Assembly: GCA_037446575.1 (NCBI GenBank)
Contig: JBBIII010000006.1
Location: forward strand, 1-60,863
DNA length: 60,863 nt
Direction: 5' to 3'
DNA from: JBBIII01 sp037446575
GTDB lineage: Bacteria; Bacteroidota; Ignavibacteria; UBA10030
A program made the translations under genes and the position numbers. Under the pieces are notes generated by a model that was given only the letters and a program-made list of their open reading frames with translations, did not search any database and was not told where the DNA came from. Positions 53,170 through 60,532 of the stretch are shown here, piece after piece. Numbering within the stretch: the stretch's first letter is position 1; every line of letters starts with the position of its first letter.

Positions 53170-55810
53170 CTGGCTTTATTTTCGTAACGAACTCAATCAT
53201 TCCACGATTATCAGTCCCAACGACTACTGTATCACCTTCGATAATTGTACCAGAAAGAAGTTTTTCAGACAATGTGTTGATGACATATTTTTGGATAACT
53301 CTTTTAAGCGGACGCGCTCCAAAACTCGGATCATAACCAATTGTTGCGAGCCGAGCTTTAGCTTCTGGCGTAAAATCTAATGTGATATTTTTAGATGCAA
53401 CTAATTTCTGTACTTGATGCAATTGCAACTCAACAATTTTTGCCAATTCTAACATTGTTAGTGGTTTAAAAAATATAATTTCATCTATTCTATTCAAGAA
53501 TTCGGGTCTAATAGTTTGCTTTAACATTTCAAACAATTGAACACGCAAATCACCCACTAAATCATCTCTATTATCCTCTGTTATATTTTCCATTTGCTCT
53601 TGAATCAAATGCGAACCAAGATTAGATGTCATAATTATAATTGTATTCTTAAAATTAACCGTTCGCCCTTTGCTATCTGTCAATCTTCCTTCATCTAATA
53701 GTTGTAATAGAACGTTAAAAACTTCCGGATGAGCTTTTTCAATTTCATCTAACAAAACAACAGAATAAGGTTTCCGGCGAACAGCTTCAGTCAACTGACC
53801 GCCCTCCTCATAACCGACATAGCCGGGGGGTGCGCCAATGAGTCTTGACACAGAAAATTTCTCCATATACTCGCTCATATCTATACGCACTACAGCATTT
53901 TCATCGTTGAAAAGAAATTCGGCAAGAGCTTTGGCAAGCTCAGTTTTTCCAACACCTGTGCTTCCAAGGAAAATAAAAGAACCGATTGGTCTGCGCTCAT
54001 CCTGCAATCCGGCACGACTACGGCGGATTGCATCGGCAACAGCTTTTACTGCATCTTCCTGATTTATTAAGCGTTCATGAATTCTATCCTCTAAATGCAA
54101 AAGTTTAGTTCTTTCGCTCTCTAACATTCTCTGAACAGGAACGCCTGTCCACTTAGCGACAATTTCAGCAATATCTTCAGCGTCAACTTCTTCCTTCAAC
54201 ATTTTCTGATTTTTCTGAACATCAGCCAATTTTACAGATGCAGTTTTCAACTGCTTTTCCAATCCGCCGATGACACCATAACGCAACTCCGCAACACGAC
54301 CAAGATTTCCCTGCCTCTCTTGCTGTTCCGCTTCCTTCTTTGCATTCTCAATGTCTTCTTTCATTTTTCGTATTGACTGAATCAGCTCTTTTTCTAATTG
54401 CCAGTGAGCTTTTAATTCAGAGCGGGCTTCATTAAGTTCAGCAAGTTCACGCTCAATTTCTGTTGGGCGTGATTTAGAAGCATCATCTTTTGCCAAAGGG
54501 ACAGATTCCCGTTCTCGTTTGACCGCCTCACGCTCGATTTCAAGTTGTTTGATTCGGCGTTCAACGCTATCTAATTCTTCCGGCATCGAATCAATTTCTA
54601 TTCTTAACTTTGCCGCGGCTTCATCAACCAAATCAATCGCTTTATCGGGAAGGAATCTATCGGAAATATAACGGTGGCTTAATTGCGCCGCCGCTACAAT
54701 TGCTCCATCGGTGATACGCACACCATGATGCACTTCGTATTTCTCTTTTAATCCGCGTAAAATCGAGATTGTATCTTCAACCGATGGCTCATCAATTAAT
54801 ATTGGTTGAAAGCGGCGTTCGAGCGCCGGATCTTTTTCAACGTATTTTCTATATTCATCAATTGTGGTTGCGCCAATAGCTCGTAAATCACCGCGAGCTA
54901 AAGCCGGTTTAAGCATATTTGCCGCATCAACAGAACCTTGAGCAGAGCCAGCGCCTACAAGCGTATGAAGTTCATCAATAAATAAAATGATTTCACCATT
55001 TGAATCTGTAACCTCTTTTAAGACAGCTTTCAGACGTTCTTCAAACTGTCCACGGAAACTTGTTCCTGCAACTAACGCTCCCATATCGAGCGCAACGATT
55101 CGCTTTGTTTTCAAACTTTCCGGAACATCTCCTTGAATAATGCGATGTGCAATCCCTTCGGCAATTGCGGTTTTTCCGACTCCCGGATCGCCAATGAGTA
55201 CAGGATTATTTTTCGTACGACGAGAAAGCACTTGCAAAACGCGGCGTATTTCATCCTCACGTCCGATTACAGGATCAAGTTTTCCTTTACGCGCCATTTC
55301 ATTCAAATCACGCCCGAATTTTTCTAACGATTGATACTTATCTTCCGGTGACTGATCTGTTACACGCTGTGAACCACGCACATCTTTAAGAGCTTTGAAA
55401 ATTGCATCTTTAGTTACACCTTGATCTGTCAATAATTTTGATGCAGATGATTTTGCGCCTAACGATCCGAGAAGTAAATGTTCCGTGCTGATATATTCAT
55501 CTTTTAATTGTTGTGCTTCTTGTTGTGCGAGTTCAAAGACTTGACCGAGCACAGGCGACAAATGTTGATTACCAAGACCGGCGCCCTGAACTTTTGGCAA
55601 TTTCTCAACCGCTTCGTTGATTTTAATTTTCAGATAATTGACATTAGCGCCAACTTTCTGAAGAATAGGCACAACAATTCCATCGGAATCTTGAATCATA
55701 GCGGCAAGCAAATGTTCCGGTTCTATTGATTGATTGCTGTAACTCGATGCGATCTCCTGTGCATTCTGCACAGCTTCCTGCGACTTAATTGTAAATTTGT
55801 TGAAGTTCAT
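53159..55810 (-). CDS. clpB: ATP-dependent disaggregase ClpB
   Basis: Hexameric AAA+ chaperone that rescues aggregated proteins with DnaK, encoded 2 kb upstream. 883 residues. An N-terminal Clp-N domain (about 1-145) is followed by NBD1 (Walker A GDPGVGKTAIAEG near 210; Walker B IILFIDELH), a coiled-coil middle domain typical of ClpB (about 410-530, Glu/Lys-rich), NBD2 (Walker A GSTGVGKTELAKA near 620; VVLLDEIEKAHPE) and a C-terminal D2-small domain (FGARPLKRVIQ). The middle domain distinguishes it from ClpA/ClpC. Confidence 0.97.
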   Translation of the reverse strand: MNFNKFTIKSQEAVQNAQEIASSYSNQSIEPEHLLAAMIQDSDGIVVPILQKVGANVNYLKIKINEAVEKLPKVQGAGLGNQHLSPVLGQVFELAQQEAQQLKDEYISTEHLLLGSLGAKSSASKLLTDQGVTKDAIFKALKDVRGSQRVTDQSPEDKYQSLEKFGRDLNEMARKGKLDPVIGREDEIRRVLQVLSRRTKNNPVLIGDPGVGKTAIAEGIAHRIIQGDVPESLKTKRIVALDMGALVAGTSFRGQFEERLKAVLKEVTDSNGEIILFIDELHTLVGAGSAQGSVDAANMLKPALARGDLRAIGATTIDEYRKYVEKDPALERRFQPILIDEPSVEDTISILRGLKEKYEVHHGVRITDGAIVAAAQLSHRYISDRFLPDKAIDLVDEAAAKLRIEIDSMPEELDSVERRIKQLEIEREAVKRERESVPLAKDDASKSRPTEIERELAELNEARSELKAHWQLEKELIQSIRKMKEDIENAKKEAEQQERQGNLGRVAELRYGVIGGLEKQLKTASVKLADVQKNQKMLKEEVDAEDIAEIVAKWTGVPVQRMLESERTKLLHLEDRIHERLINQEDAVKAVADAIRRSRAGLQDERRPIGSFIFLGSTGVGKTELAKALAEFLFNDENAVVRIDMSEYMEKFSVSRLIGAPPGYVGYEEGGQLTEAVRRKPYSVVLLDEIEKAHPEVFNVLLQLLDEGRLTDSKGRTVNFKNTIIIMTSNLGSHLIQEQMENITEDNRDDLVGDLRVQLFEMLKQTIRPEFLNRIDEIIFFKPLTMLELAKIVELQLHQVQKLVASKNITLDFTPEAKARLATIGYDPSFGARPLKRVIQKYVINTLSEKLLSGTIIEGDTVVVGTDNRGMIEFVTKIKPEVV

Positions 55811-55849
55811 AGTGTTTCTATTTTTTACTTTTTTGAAAAATTACTACAA

Positions 55850-55878
55850 TCATTCCTCAAATGAGAAATAAGGAATGA
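55850..55878. repeat. Inverted repeat upstream of clpB
   Basis: TCATTCCT (55850-55857) / AGGAATGA (55871-55878), perfect 8-bp arms, about 45-70 bp before the clpB start. It may be an operator or a leader hairpin. It is not the CIRCE sequence. Confidence 0.4.
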
Positions 55879-55901
55879 CCGTCTTTTATTAGGGGGTTTT
55901 T

Positions 55902-55945
55902 ATGACCTCACCCCTACCCTCTCCTAAAAGGAGAGGGAGTTTTTT
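55902..55945. repeat. Left inverted repeat of the DUF559 unit
   Basis: The 23-bp arm at 55902-55924 (ATGACCTCACCCCTACCC and CTCTCC) matches the reverse complement of 56408-56430 at 19 of 23 positions. It also forms a hairpin, CCCTCTCC (55917-55924) / GGAGAGGG (55930-55937), followed by AGTTTTTT on the plus strand. Confidence 0.7.
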
Positions 55946-55986
55946 GGTTTTTATTTATTATAATTTACACGCTTAATTCTATGGAT

Positions 55987-56361
55987 TCAAAAATCTTTTG
56001 TATGATGTAATTTTTCCCAAATGCCCTCTATGACACCATCGATATTTTCGGTGATCTCTGAATTATTAAATCTTAGAACGATAAATCCTTCTTTTTCAAA
56101 ATATTTATCTCTCAATTTATCCTCGTTAATTACATTCTCATCATAATGCTGACAACCATCTACTTCAACTACGATTCGAGCTTCAAGAGATATAAAATCT
56201 GCTATATATTTACCAAATGGAACTTGTCTTCTAAATTTTACTCCAAGTTGATTATTTCTAATTTTTGACCAAAGTAGCTTTTCGGTATTGGTCATATTTT
56301 TTCTTAGCATTCGTGCGGTCTTAATATTACGATGAGGATATTTTAAAATATATTTTCCCAT
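55987..56361 (-). CDS. DUF559-domain (Vsr-like endonuclease fold) protein
   Basis: 124 residues. An N-terminal basic helix region with MTNTEKLLWSKIRNNQLGVKFRRQ precedes a PD-(D/E)xK-like core: KYIADFISLEARIVVEVDGCQHYDE (acidic residues in ADF and EVDG) and FIVLRFNNSEI. The family is related to very-short-patch repair endonucleases, but members have no settled function. The gene is isolated and enclosed by inverted repeats at 55902-55924 and 56408-56430, suggesting spread as a small unit. No Shine-Dalgarno sequence is obvious before the ATG. Confidence 0.85.
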   Translation of the reverse strand: MGKYILKYPHRNIKTARMLRKNMTNTEKLLWSKIRNNQLGVKFRRQVPFGKYIADFISLEARIVVEVDGCQHYDENVINEDKLRDKYFEKEGFIVLRFNNSEITENIDGVIEGIWEKLHHTKDF

Positions 56362-56391
56362 AATATTATCAAGAAGGATATTTACATTTTA

Positions 56392-56430
56392 CCTCCTTCC
56401 CCTCATAGGGGAAGGTAGGGATGGGGTCAT
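56392..56430. repeat. Right inverted repeat of the DUF559 unit
   Basis: The arm at 56408-56430 is the inverted counterpart of 55902-55924 (19 of 23). A hairpin CCTTCCCCT (56395-56403) / AGGGGAAGG (56407-56415) mirrors the hairpin of the left repeat but with different bases, so both ends share a shape as well as sequence. Confidence 0.7.
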
Positions 56431-56528
56431 TTATTCTTATAGTTTTATAACAAAATCAAGCTTCCTTTAGAGCGAGTTCGTGTTCATCTATTAATATATA
56501 TAATCTTCAGTTTAAAATAATTTGAACT

Positions 56529-56780
56529 TCATGGTTCATTACTATCCTTTTTTCCTTCTCCACTTTCTTGTTCTTTTAATTTCTTTTCTTCTTTTTGTTC
56601 CATAACAATTTCAATAGCGATTTGTTTATCTTTGGGCTGCATATCATGAAAAGCCACCATCGAAGCATAACTGCCGGAATGTTTAGTTCCAGATTTACTT
56701 GTTATTGCATAGACAATCCCAGCAAGCAGTGCTAAAATAATTCCAACAATAATTAAAACCATTAACGTACTAGCAGCCAT
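56529..56780 (-). CDS. Small single-pass membrane protein
   Basis: 83 residues from ATG 56780; an upstream in-frame TTG at 56807 falls in a hairpin and is rejected. One hydrophobic helix near residues 6-26 (LMVLIIVGIILALLAGIVYAI), then a soluble Lys/Glu-rich tail (MEQKEEKKLKEQESGEGKKD). No recognised family. It could be a small inner-membrane partner or stress peptide; it lies between the DUF559 unit and the DUF4160 gene. Confidence 0.65.
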   Translation of the reverse strand: MAASTLMVLIIVGIILALLAGIVYAITSKSGTKHSGSYASMVAFHDMQPKDKQIAIEIVMEQKEEKKLKEQESGEGKKDSNEP

Positions 56781-56806
56781 AACAATTTCTTTATTATTCA
56801 GACACA

Positions 56807-56831
56807 AAAGGCGAGGTATTGCCCCGCCTTT
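56807..56831 (-). terminator. Likely terminator after the DUF4160 gene
   Basis: AAAGGCGAGG (56807-56816) and CCCCGCCTTT (56822-56831) pair with one mismatch. On the minus strand the stem ends in TTTTGTG. It closes the DUF2442-DUF4160 transcript about 20 bp after the stop. Confidence 0.6.
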
Positions 56832-56852
56832 AAATGAGATCCGACTTTTTAT

Positions 56853-57113
56853 TCACTCTAAAGGTGAAATTCTACCTAAAGGTTCTAATCGCTCTGCTTT
56901 CTGCCAGCATTCAATTAGCTCATTACGATGAATTGAAGCCCATTCGATTACTAAACCAAATGCTCTTGACGGAAGTTCACCATCAATGATTGTTAAAGAT
57001 TCAATACTCACTTTTGCTTGATGATTTCCATAATACGCATGGAAATGCGCAGGCTGATGATCTGCATAAAACATTCTGATAACTATACCAAAGAATCGGC
57101 TTATCTCAGGCAA
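56853..57113 (-). CDS. DUF4160-family protein
   Basis: 86 residues. The conserved pattern is ISRFFGIVIRMFYADHQPAHFHAYYG, a segment with LPSRAFGLVIEWASIHRNEL, and ECWQKAERLEPLGRISPL at the end. The His/Asp-rich DHQPAHFHAYYG stretch suggests a metal or nucleic-acid contact. TTG start within the last codons of the DUF2442 gene (8-bp overlap), so the two are translated together. DUF4160 and DUF2442 genes are habitual neighbours and are often predicted as a toxin-antitoxin-like pair; no biochemical role is established to my knowledge. Confidence 0.88.
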   Translation of the reverse strand: MPEISRFFGIVIRMFYADHQPAHFHAYYGNHQAKVSIESLTIIDGELPSRAFGLVIEWASIHRNELIECWQKAERLEPLGRISPLE

Positions 57114-57393
57114 CAGATTTTCCCTTTCTAAGCGCTGGATAGATTTCTGCTGGACTTTTTTCAGTAATTGTTAAGTACGCAGAATCTGCACAGATATCGA
57201 CCTCGTCAGACCAAGATATTTGATTTGCTTCCCCAATATAAACCTTGCAAAATCTATTTGGATCTTTCAGGGATAAAAAAACTCCTTTACCCACATGTTT
57301 AGATAAATCAAGCTCACCCGAAATACCATCTTCATATTTCAAAAAAAGTTTATAACCAGGAAGCGCTTTAACTGATACAAGCTTTACCATCAT
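57106..57393 (-). CDS. DUF2442-family protein
   Basis: 95 residues. The DUF2442 pattern is visible: VKALPGYKLFLKYEDGISGELDLSK, then FLSLKDPNRFCKVYI and ISWSDEVDICADSAYL. Predicted small beta-rich protein without a DNA-binding motif that I can see. ATG 57393 (a second ATG follows at once), with GAAGGA just upstream and a promoter ending about 20 bp before the start, so the leader is very short. Overlaps DUF4160 by 8 bp. Confidence 0.88.
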   Translation of the reverse strand: MMVKLVSVKALPGYKLFLKYEDGISGELDLSKHVGKGVFLSLKDPNRFCKVYIGEANQISWSDEVDICADSAYLTITEKSPAEIYPALRKGKSVA

Positions 57394-57412
57394 TATTTTC
57401 CTTCTTTTTACA

Positions 57413-57441
57413 ATCTTACCTAAAAGCTAAACCAATGTCAA
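57413..57441 (-). promoter_or_regulatory. Promoter of the DUF2442/DUF4160 pair
   Basis: Minus-strand TTGACA (57441-57436), 17-bp spacer, TAAGAT (57418-57413). It lies immediately downstream of the dnaK terminator hairpin, so the pair is its own transcription unit. Confidence 0.65.
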
Positions 57442-57445
57442 TTGG
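57432..57445. promoter_or_regulatory. Operator-like palindrome over the -35 box
   Basis: CCAAT-GTCA-ATTGG (57432-57436 / 57441-57445) is a perfect 14-bp palindrome covering the -35 element of the DUF2442 promoter, as expected for autoregulation by the encoded pair or by another repressor. Confidence 0.5.
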
Positions 57446-57450
57446 ATGAT

Positions 57451-57476
57451 GGTGTCGGGAAAGGAATCCCGACACC
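57451..57476 (-). terminator. Hairpin after dnaK
   Basis: GGTGTCGGGA (57451-57460) and TCCCGACACC (57467-57476) form a perfect 10-bp GC-rich stem with a 6-nt loop, about 45 bp after the dnaK stop. No T-run follows on the minus strand (ATCATCC), so it may work with a factor or stabilise the 3' end. It shares the GTGTC/GACAC outer stem with other hairpins in the window. Confidence 0.6.
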
Positions 57477-57519
57477 TCAATTTCGCACACAACTACTTAA
57501 TACTCATATACTCAAATAC

Positions 57520-59484
57520 TTACTTATCATCCACGACTTCAAAGTCGGCGTTTTCTACTTTTTTACCGCCATCTCCGCTTTGTTGTTGTTGCCCGGCATC
57601 TGATCCCGGTTGTCCACCTGCAAATGGATTTGGTCCGGCTCCACCAGCGCCTGGAGGCGGTTGCTGTGATTTTGCTGATTCGTACATTTTTGTAGAAGCT
57701 TCATTCCAAGCATTGTTAAGCGCTTCTGTCTTAGCTTTAATTTCAACCGAATTATTTCCTTTGATAGCTTCCTCAAGCGCATTAGCGGCCGATTCCACTT
57801 TAGATTTTGTATCAGCATCCATCTTATCGCCAAGATCTTTTAATTGCTTGCGAGTATGGAAAACGAGATTATCCGCTTGATTTTTCGTCTCAATTTCCTC
57901 CTTGCGTTTTTTATCTTCAGAAGCATGAGCTTGTGCATCAGCTTTCATCTTTTCAACTTCTTCCTTGCTTAATCCACTTGAAGACGTAATACGAATAGAT
58001 TGTTCTTTGTTCGTTGCTTTATCTTTTGCAGACACATGAAGCATTCCATTTGCATCAATATCGAATGTAACCTCGATTTGTGGAACGCCGCGCGGGGCTG
58101 GTGGAATTCCATCTAAATGGAAGCGTCCGAGCGTTCTATTATCCACAGCCATTGGACGTTCGCCCTGTAATATATGAATTTCAACGGACGGCTGGCTATC
58201 CGATGCTGTTGAGAATATCTCGCTCTTTTTTGTTGGAATTGTCGTATTTGCCGTTATCATTGTAGTCAAAACACCGCCTAAGGTTTCAATTCCAAGCGAT
58301 AGTGGAGTAACATCTAACAATAGTACATCGGTAACATCTCCGGCAAGAACGCCGCCTTGAATAGCCGCGCCAACTGCCACGACTTCATCAGGGTTGACTC
58401 CTTTGTGTCCTTCTTTTCCGAAAATATCTTTAACCAATTGCTGAACGCGTGGCATTCGCGTCATTCCACCGACAAGTATAACTTCATTAATTTCGCGCGG
58501 ATTCAAATTTGCGTCTTTTAACGCTTTTTCAACAGGCGGAATACAACGTTGGATTAAGTCTTCTACAAGCTGTTCTAATTTTGCTCGTGTAAGATTCATA
58601 TTAAGATGTTTAGGTCCATCTGCTGTTGCAGTAATGAACGGCAGATTAATTTCAGTTTGCATCAATTGAGAAAGCTCAATTTTTGCTTTTTCAGCGGCTT
58701 CACGCAATCTTTGTAAAGCCATTGGATCTTTACGCAAATCTATTCCATCGGACTTCTTAAACTCATCAGCAATATATTCGAGAACGCGCATATCGAAATT
58801 ATCACCGCCAAGATGTGTATCACCATTTGTGGATTTAACTTCAAATACGCCTTCACCCAACTCGAGTACAGAAATATCAAAAGTTCCGCCACCGAGATCG
58901 AAAACCGCCACTTTAGAATCTTTATGTTTCTTATCCAATCCATAAGCAAGCGCCGCGGCTGTAGGTTCATTTATAATCCTGCGAACATTCAGTCCGGCTA
59001 TCTCACCCGCTTCTTTTGTCGCTTGGCGTTGGGCATCATTGAAATACGCCGGAACGGTAATAACCGCATCTGTAATTTTTGTTCCAAGATAATCTTCGGC
59101 AGTCTGTTTCATTTTTTGAAGAATCATTGCAGATATTTCCGGCGGTGAATATATACGATCTCCAATCTGAACTCGCGCTGTATTGTTATCACCACGAGCG
59201 ACTTTATATGGAACAAGCGTCATCTCTTCATTGACTTCATTATAAAAACGCCCCATAAAGCGTTTGATTGAAAAAACAGTGTTCTGCGAATTTGTAACTG
59301 CTTGCCGTTTAGCCGCCGCGCCTACAAGCCGTTCACCTGATTTCGGAAATCCGACAACAGACGGGGTTGTGCGTGCACCTTCTGCATTTGCAATTACAAC
59401 CGGGTCGTTGCCTTCCATTACTGCAACAACCGAGTTGGTTGTTCCTAAATCTATTCCTATTATTTTTCCTGTATTTTTTGACAT
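57520..59484 (-). CDS. dnaK: Molecular chaperone DnaK (Hsp70)
   Basis: ATP-driven Hsp70, partner of ClpB. 654 residues. The nucleotide-binding domain starts MSKNTGKIIGIDLGTTNSV, with VITVPAYFNDAQRQATKEAG, FDLGGGTFDISVLELGEG and ILVGGMTRMPRVQQLV. The substrate-binding domain includes DVTPLSLGIETLGG and IPPAPRGVPQIEVTFDID. The C-terminus is Gly/Gln/Pro-rich and ends NADFEVVDDK, as in most DnaK proteins. AAAGGAG precedes the ATG. The 137-bp leader holds two large hairpins. Neither grpE nor dnaJ is adjacent and no CIRCE element was seen. Confidence 0.98.
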   Translation of the reverse strand: MSKNTGKIIGIDLGTTNSVVAVMEGNDPVVIANAEGARTTPSVVGFPKSGERLVGAAAKRQAVTNSQNTVFSIKRFMGRFYNEVNEEMTLVPYKVARGDNNTARVQIGDRIYSPPEISAMILQKMKQTAEDYLGTKITDAVITVPAYFNDAQRQATKEAGEIAGLNVRRIINEPTAAALAYGLDKKHKDSKVAVFDLGGGTFDISVLELGEGVFEVKSTNGDTHLGGDNFDMRVLEYIADEFKKSDGIDLRKDPMALQRLREAAEKAKIELSQLMQTEINLPFITATADGPKHLNMNLTRAKLEQLVEDLIQRCIPPVEKALKDANLNPREINEVILVGGMTRMPRVQQLVKDIFGKEGHKGVNPDEVVAVGAAIQGGVLAGDVTDVLLLDVTPLSLGIETLGGVLTTMITANTTIPTKKSEIFSTASDSQPSVEIHILQGERPMAVDNRTLGRFHLDGIPPAPRGVPQIEVTFDIDANGMLHVSAKDKATNKEQSIRITSSSGLSKEEVEKMKADAQAHASEDKKRKEEIETKNQADNLVFHTRKQLKDLGDKMDADTKSKVESAANALEEAIKGNNSVEIKAKTEALNNAWNEASTKMYESAKSQQPPPGAGGAGPNPFAGGQPGSDAGQQQQSGDGGKKVENADFEVVDDK

Positions 59485-59535
59485 TTAATTAACTCCTTTT
59501 CTTGCAACATAAAATGCTGCTTTGTGGATTTATGC

Positions 59536-59617
59536 GCCAACGGGTCAGGTTTGTTCCACACCAAACCCGACCCTGATTGGCACGTTGATCGATCAATGGA
59601 TGATTTCCGTCATCCAT
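59536..59617 (-). promoter_or_regulatory. Two large stem-loops between hsp20 and dnaK
   Basis: Hairpin 1 is ATGGATGA (59596-59603) / TCATCCAT (59610-59617). Hairpin 2 is a nested stem in which GCCAA, GGGTC and GGTTTG (59536-59553) pair with CAAACC, GACCC and TTGGC (59562-59581), with an 8-nt loop. No T-run follows. They could end the hsp20 transcript, be processing sites, or form a thermosensitive dnaK leader; the choice is not decided by sequence. Confidence 0.55.
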
Positions 59618-59620
59618 CGG

Positions 59621-60085
59621 TTATTTGACTTTTACTTCAATTTGTTTCGGTTTTGCTTCCTCAGCTTTTGGTATTGAGATCGAAAGAATTCCATCTTTAT
59701 AGATGGCGTCAATCTTATCACTCTTTACAGTTGCAGGAAGTGTGAAGGAACGCTGGAACGAACCATAGTTCCGCTCTAAGCGGTGATAGTTCTCTTTCTT
59801 TGTTTCCTTCTCTTGTTTCTTTTCTCCACGAATCGTCAAGATGTTGGACTCAAATGTAATTTTCACATCTTCCTTGTTCACACCCGGCAATTCTACTTTT
59901 ACTGAATATTGGTCATCATGTTCCGCGATGTCAACCGCTGGAGTCCATTGTGCAAGTGAAGTCTCTTCATCCTGTCCCCCACGGAAGAAATCGTTAAACA
60001 TTCTGTTCATTTCCCTCTGAATTCCAAATAGGTCAGAGGGCCAAGTCGCTAAATCGCGAGCGGAGTTCCATCTTACGAGTGCCAT
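59621..60085 (-). CDS. Hsp20/alpha-crystallin family small heat-shock protein
   Basis: 154 residues from ATG 60085 (GGAGGG seven bases upstream). N-terminal arm: WNSARDLATWPSDLFGIQREMNRMFNDFF. Alpha-crystallin domain near residues 45-145 (WTPAVDIAEHDDQYSVKVELPGVNKEDVKITFESNIL and GSFQRSFTLPATVKSDKIDAIYKDGILSISIPK). The usual C-terminal IxI anchor is present only loosely (SISIPK). It holds unfolded proteins for refolding by DnaK/ClpB. Second of two adjacent hsp20 genes, 28 bp after the first. Confidence 0.95.
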   Translation of the reverse strand: MALVRWNSARDLATWPSDLFGIQREMNRMFNDFFRGGQDEETSLAQWTPAVDIAEHDDQYSVKVELPGVNKEDVKITFESNILTIRGEKKQEKETKKENYHRLERNYGSFQRSFTLPATVKSDKIDAIYKDGILSISIPKAEEAKPKQIEVKVK

Positions 60086-60127
60086 AATTTTACCCTCCAA
60101 TTTATATTGTTATAGGTTAATGGTTAA

Positions 60128-60532
60128 TTAGTTGATTGTTATTTCTTTTGCCTTTACTTCTTCAGTTTTAGGCAATGTGATTGTTAAAATTCCGTTGTTC
60201 ATTTCGGCTGTCATTTTGCTTGTATCAATTGAGTAGCCGAATTTTACTGAACGATTGAAATTCTTGGTTCGAATTTCTTTTAAGAGAACTTGCTCATCCT
60301 CAGATTGCTCGACCGGTTTTTGCTCACTGTTGATTGTTAGAATATTATTCTCGTAAGTTACTTTTACATCTTCCTTTTTAACTCCCGGAAGTTCAGCAGT
60401 AACGACTACTTCGTTCTTTTTTTCGATGATGTCCATCGCCGGAGCTTCACAACTATTTGGTAAAAAATCCGAGGTAAATAAGTTTTCGATTAAATTATTG
60501 TATGTTCTTGGTGAATCAAATCTTACTAACAT
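60128..60532 (-). CDS. Hsp20/alpha-crystallin family small heat-shock protein, second copy
   Basis: 134 residues; ATG preceded by AAGGAG. Short N-terminal arm (MLVRFDSPRTYNNLIENLFTS) and an alpha-crystallin domain (MDIIEKKNEVVVTAELPGVKKEDVKVTYENNIL, NFNRSVKFGYSIDTSKMTAEMNNGILTITLPK). Diverged from its neighbour, especially around the loop (KPVEQSEDEQVLLKEI), so an old duplication rather than a recent one. First gene of the minus-strand chaperone cluster. Confidence 0.95.
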   Translation of the reverse strand: MLVRFDSPRTYNNLIENLFTSDFLPNSCEAPAMDIIEKKNEVVVTAELPGVKKEDVKVTYENNILTINSEQKPVEQSEDEQVLLKEIRTKNFNRSVKFGYSIDTSKMTAEMNNGILTITLPKTEEVKAKEITIN

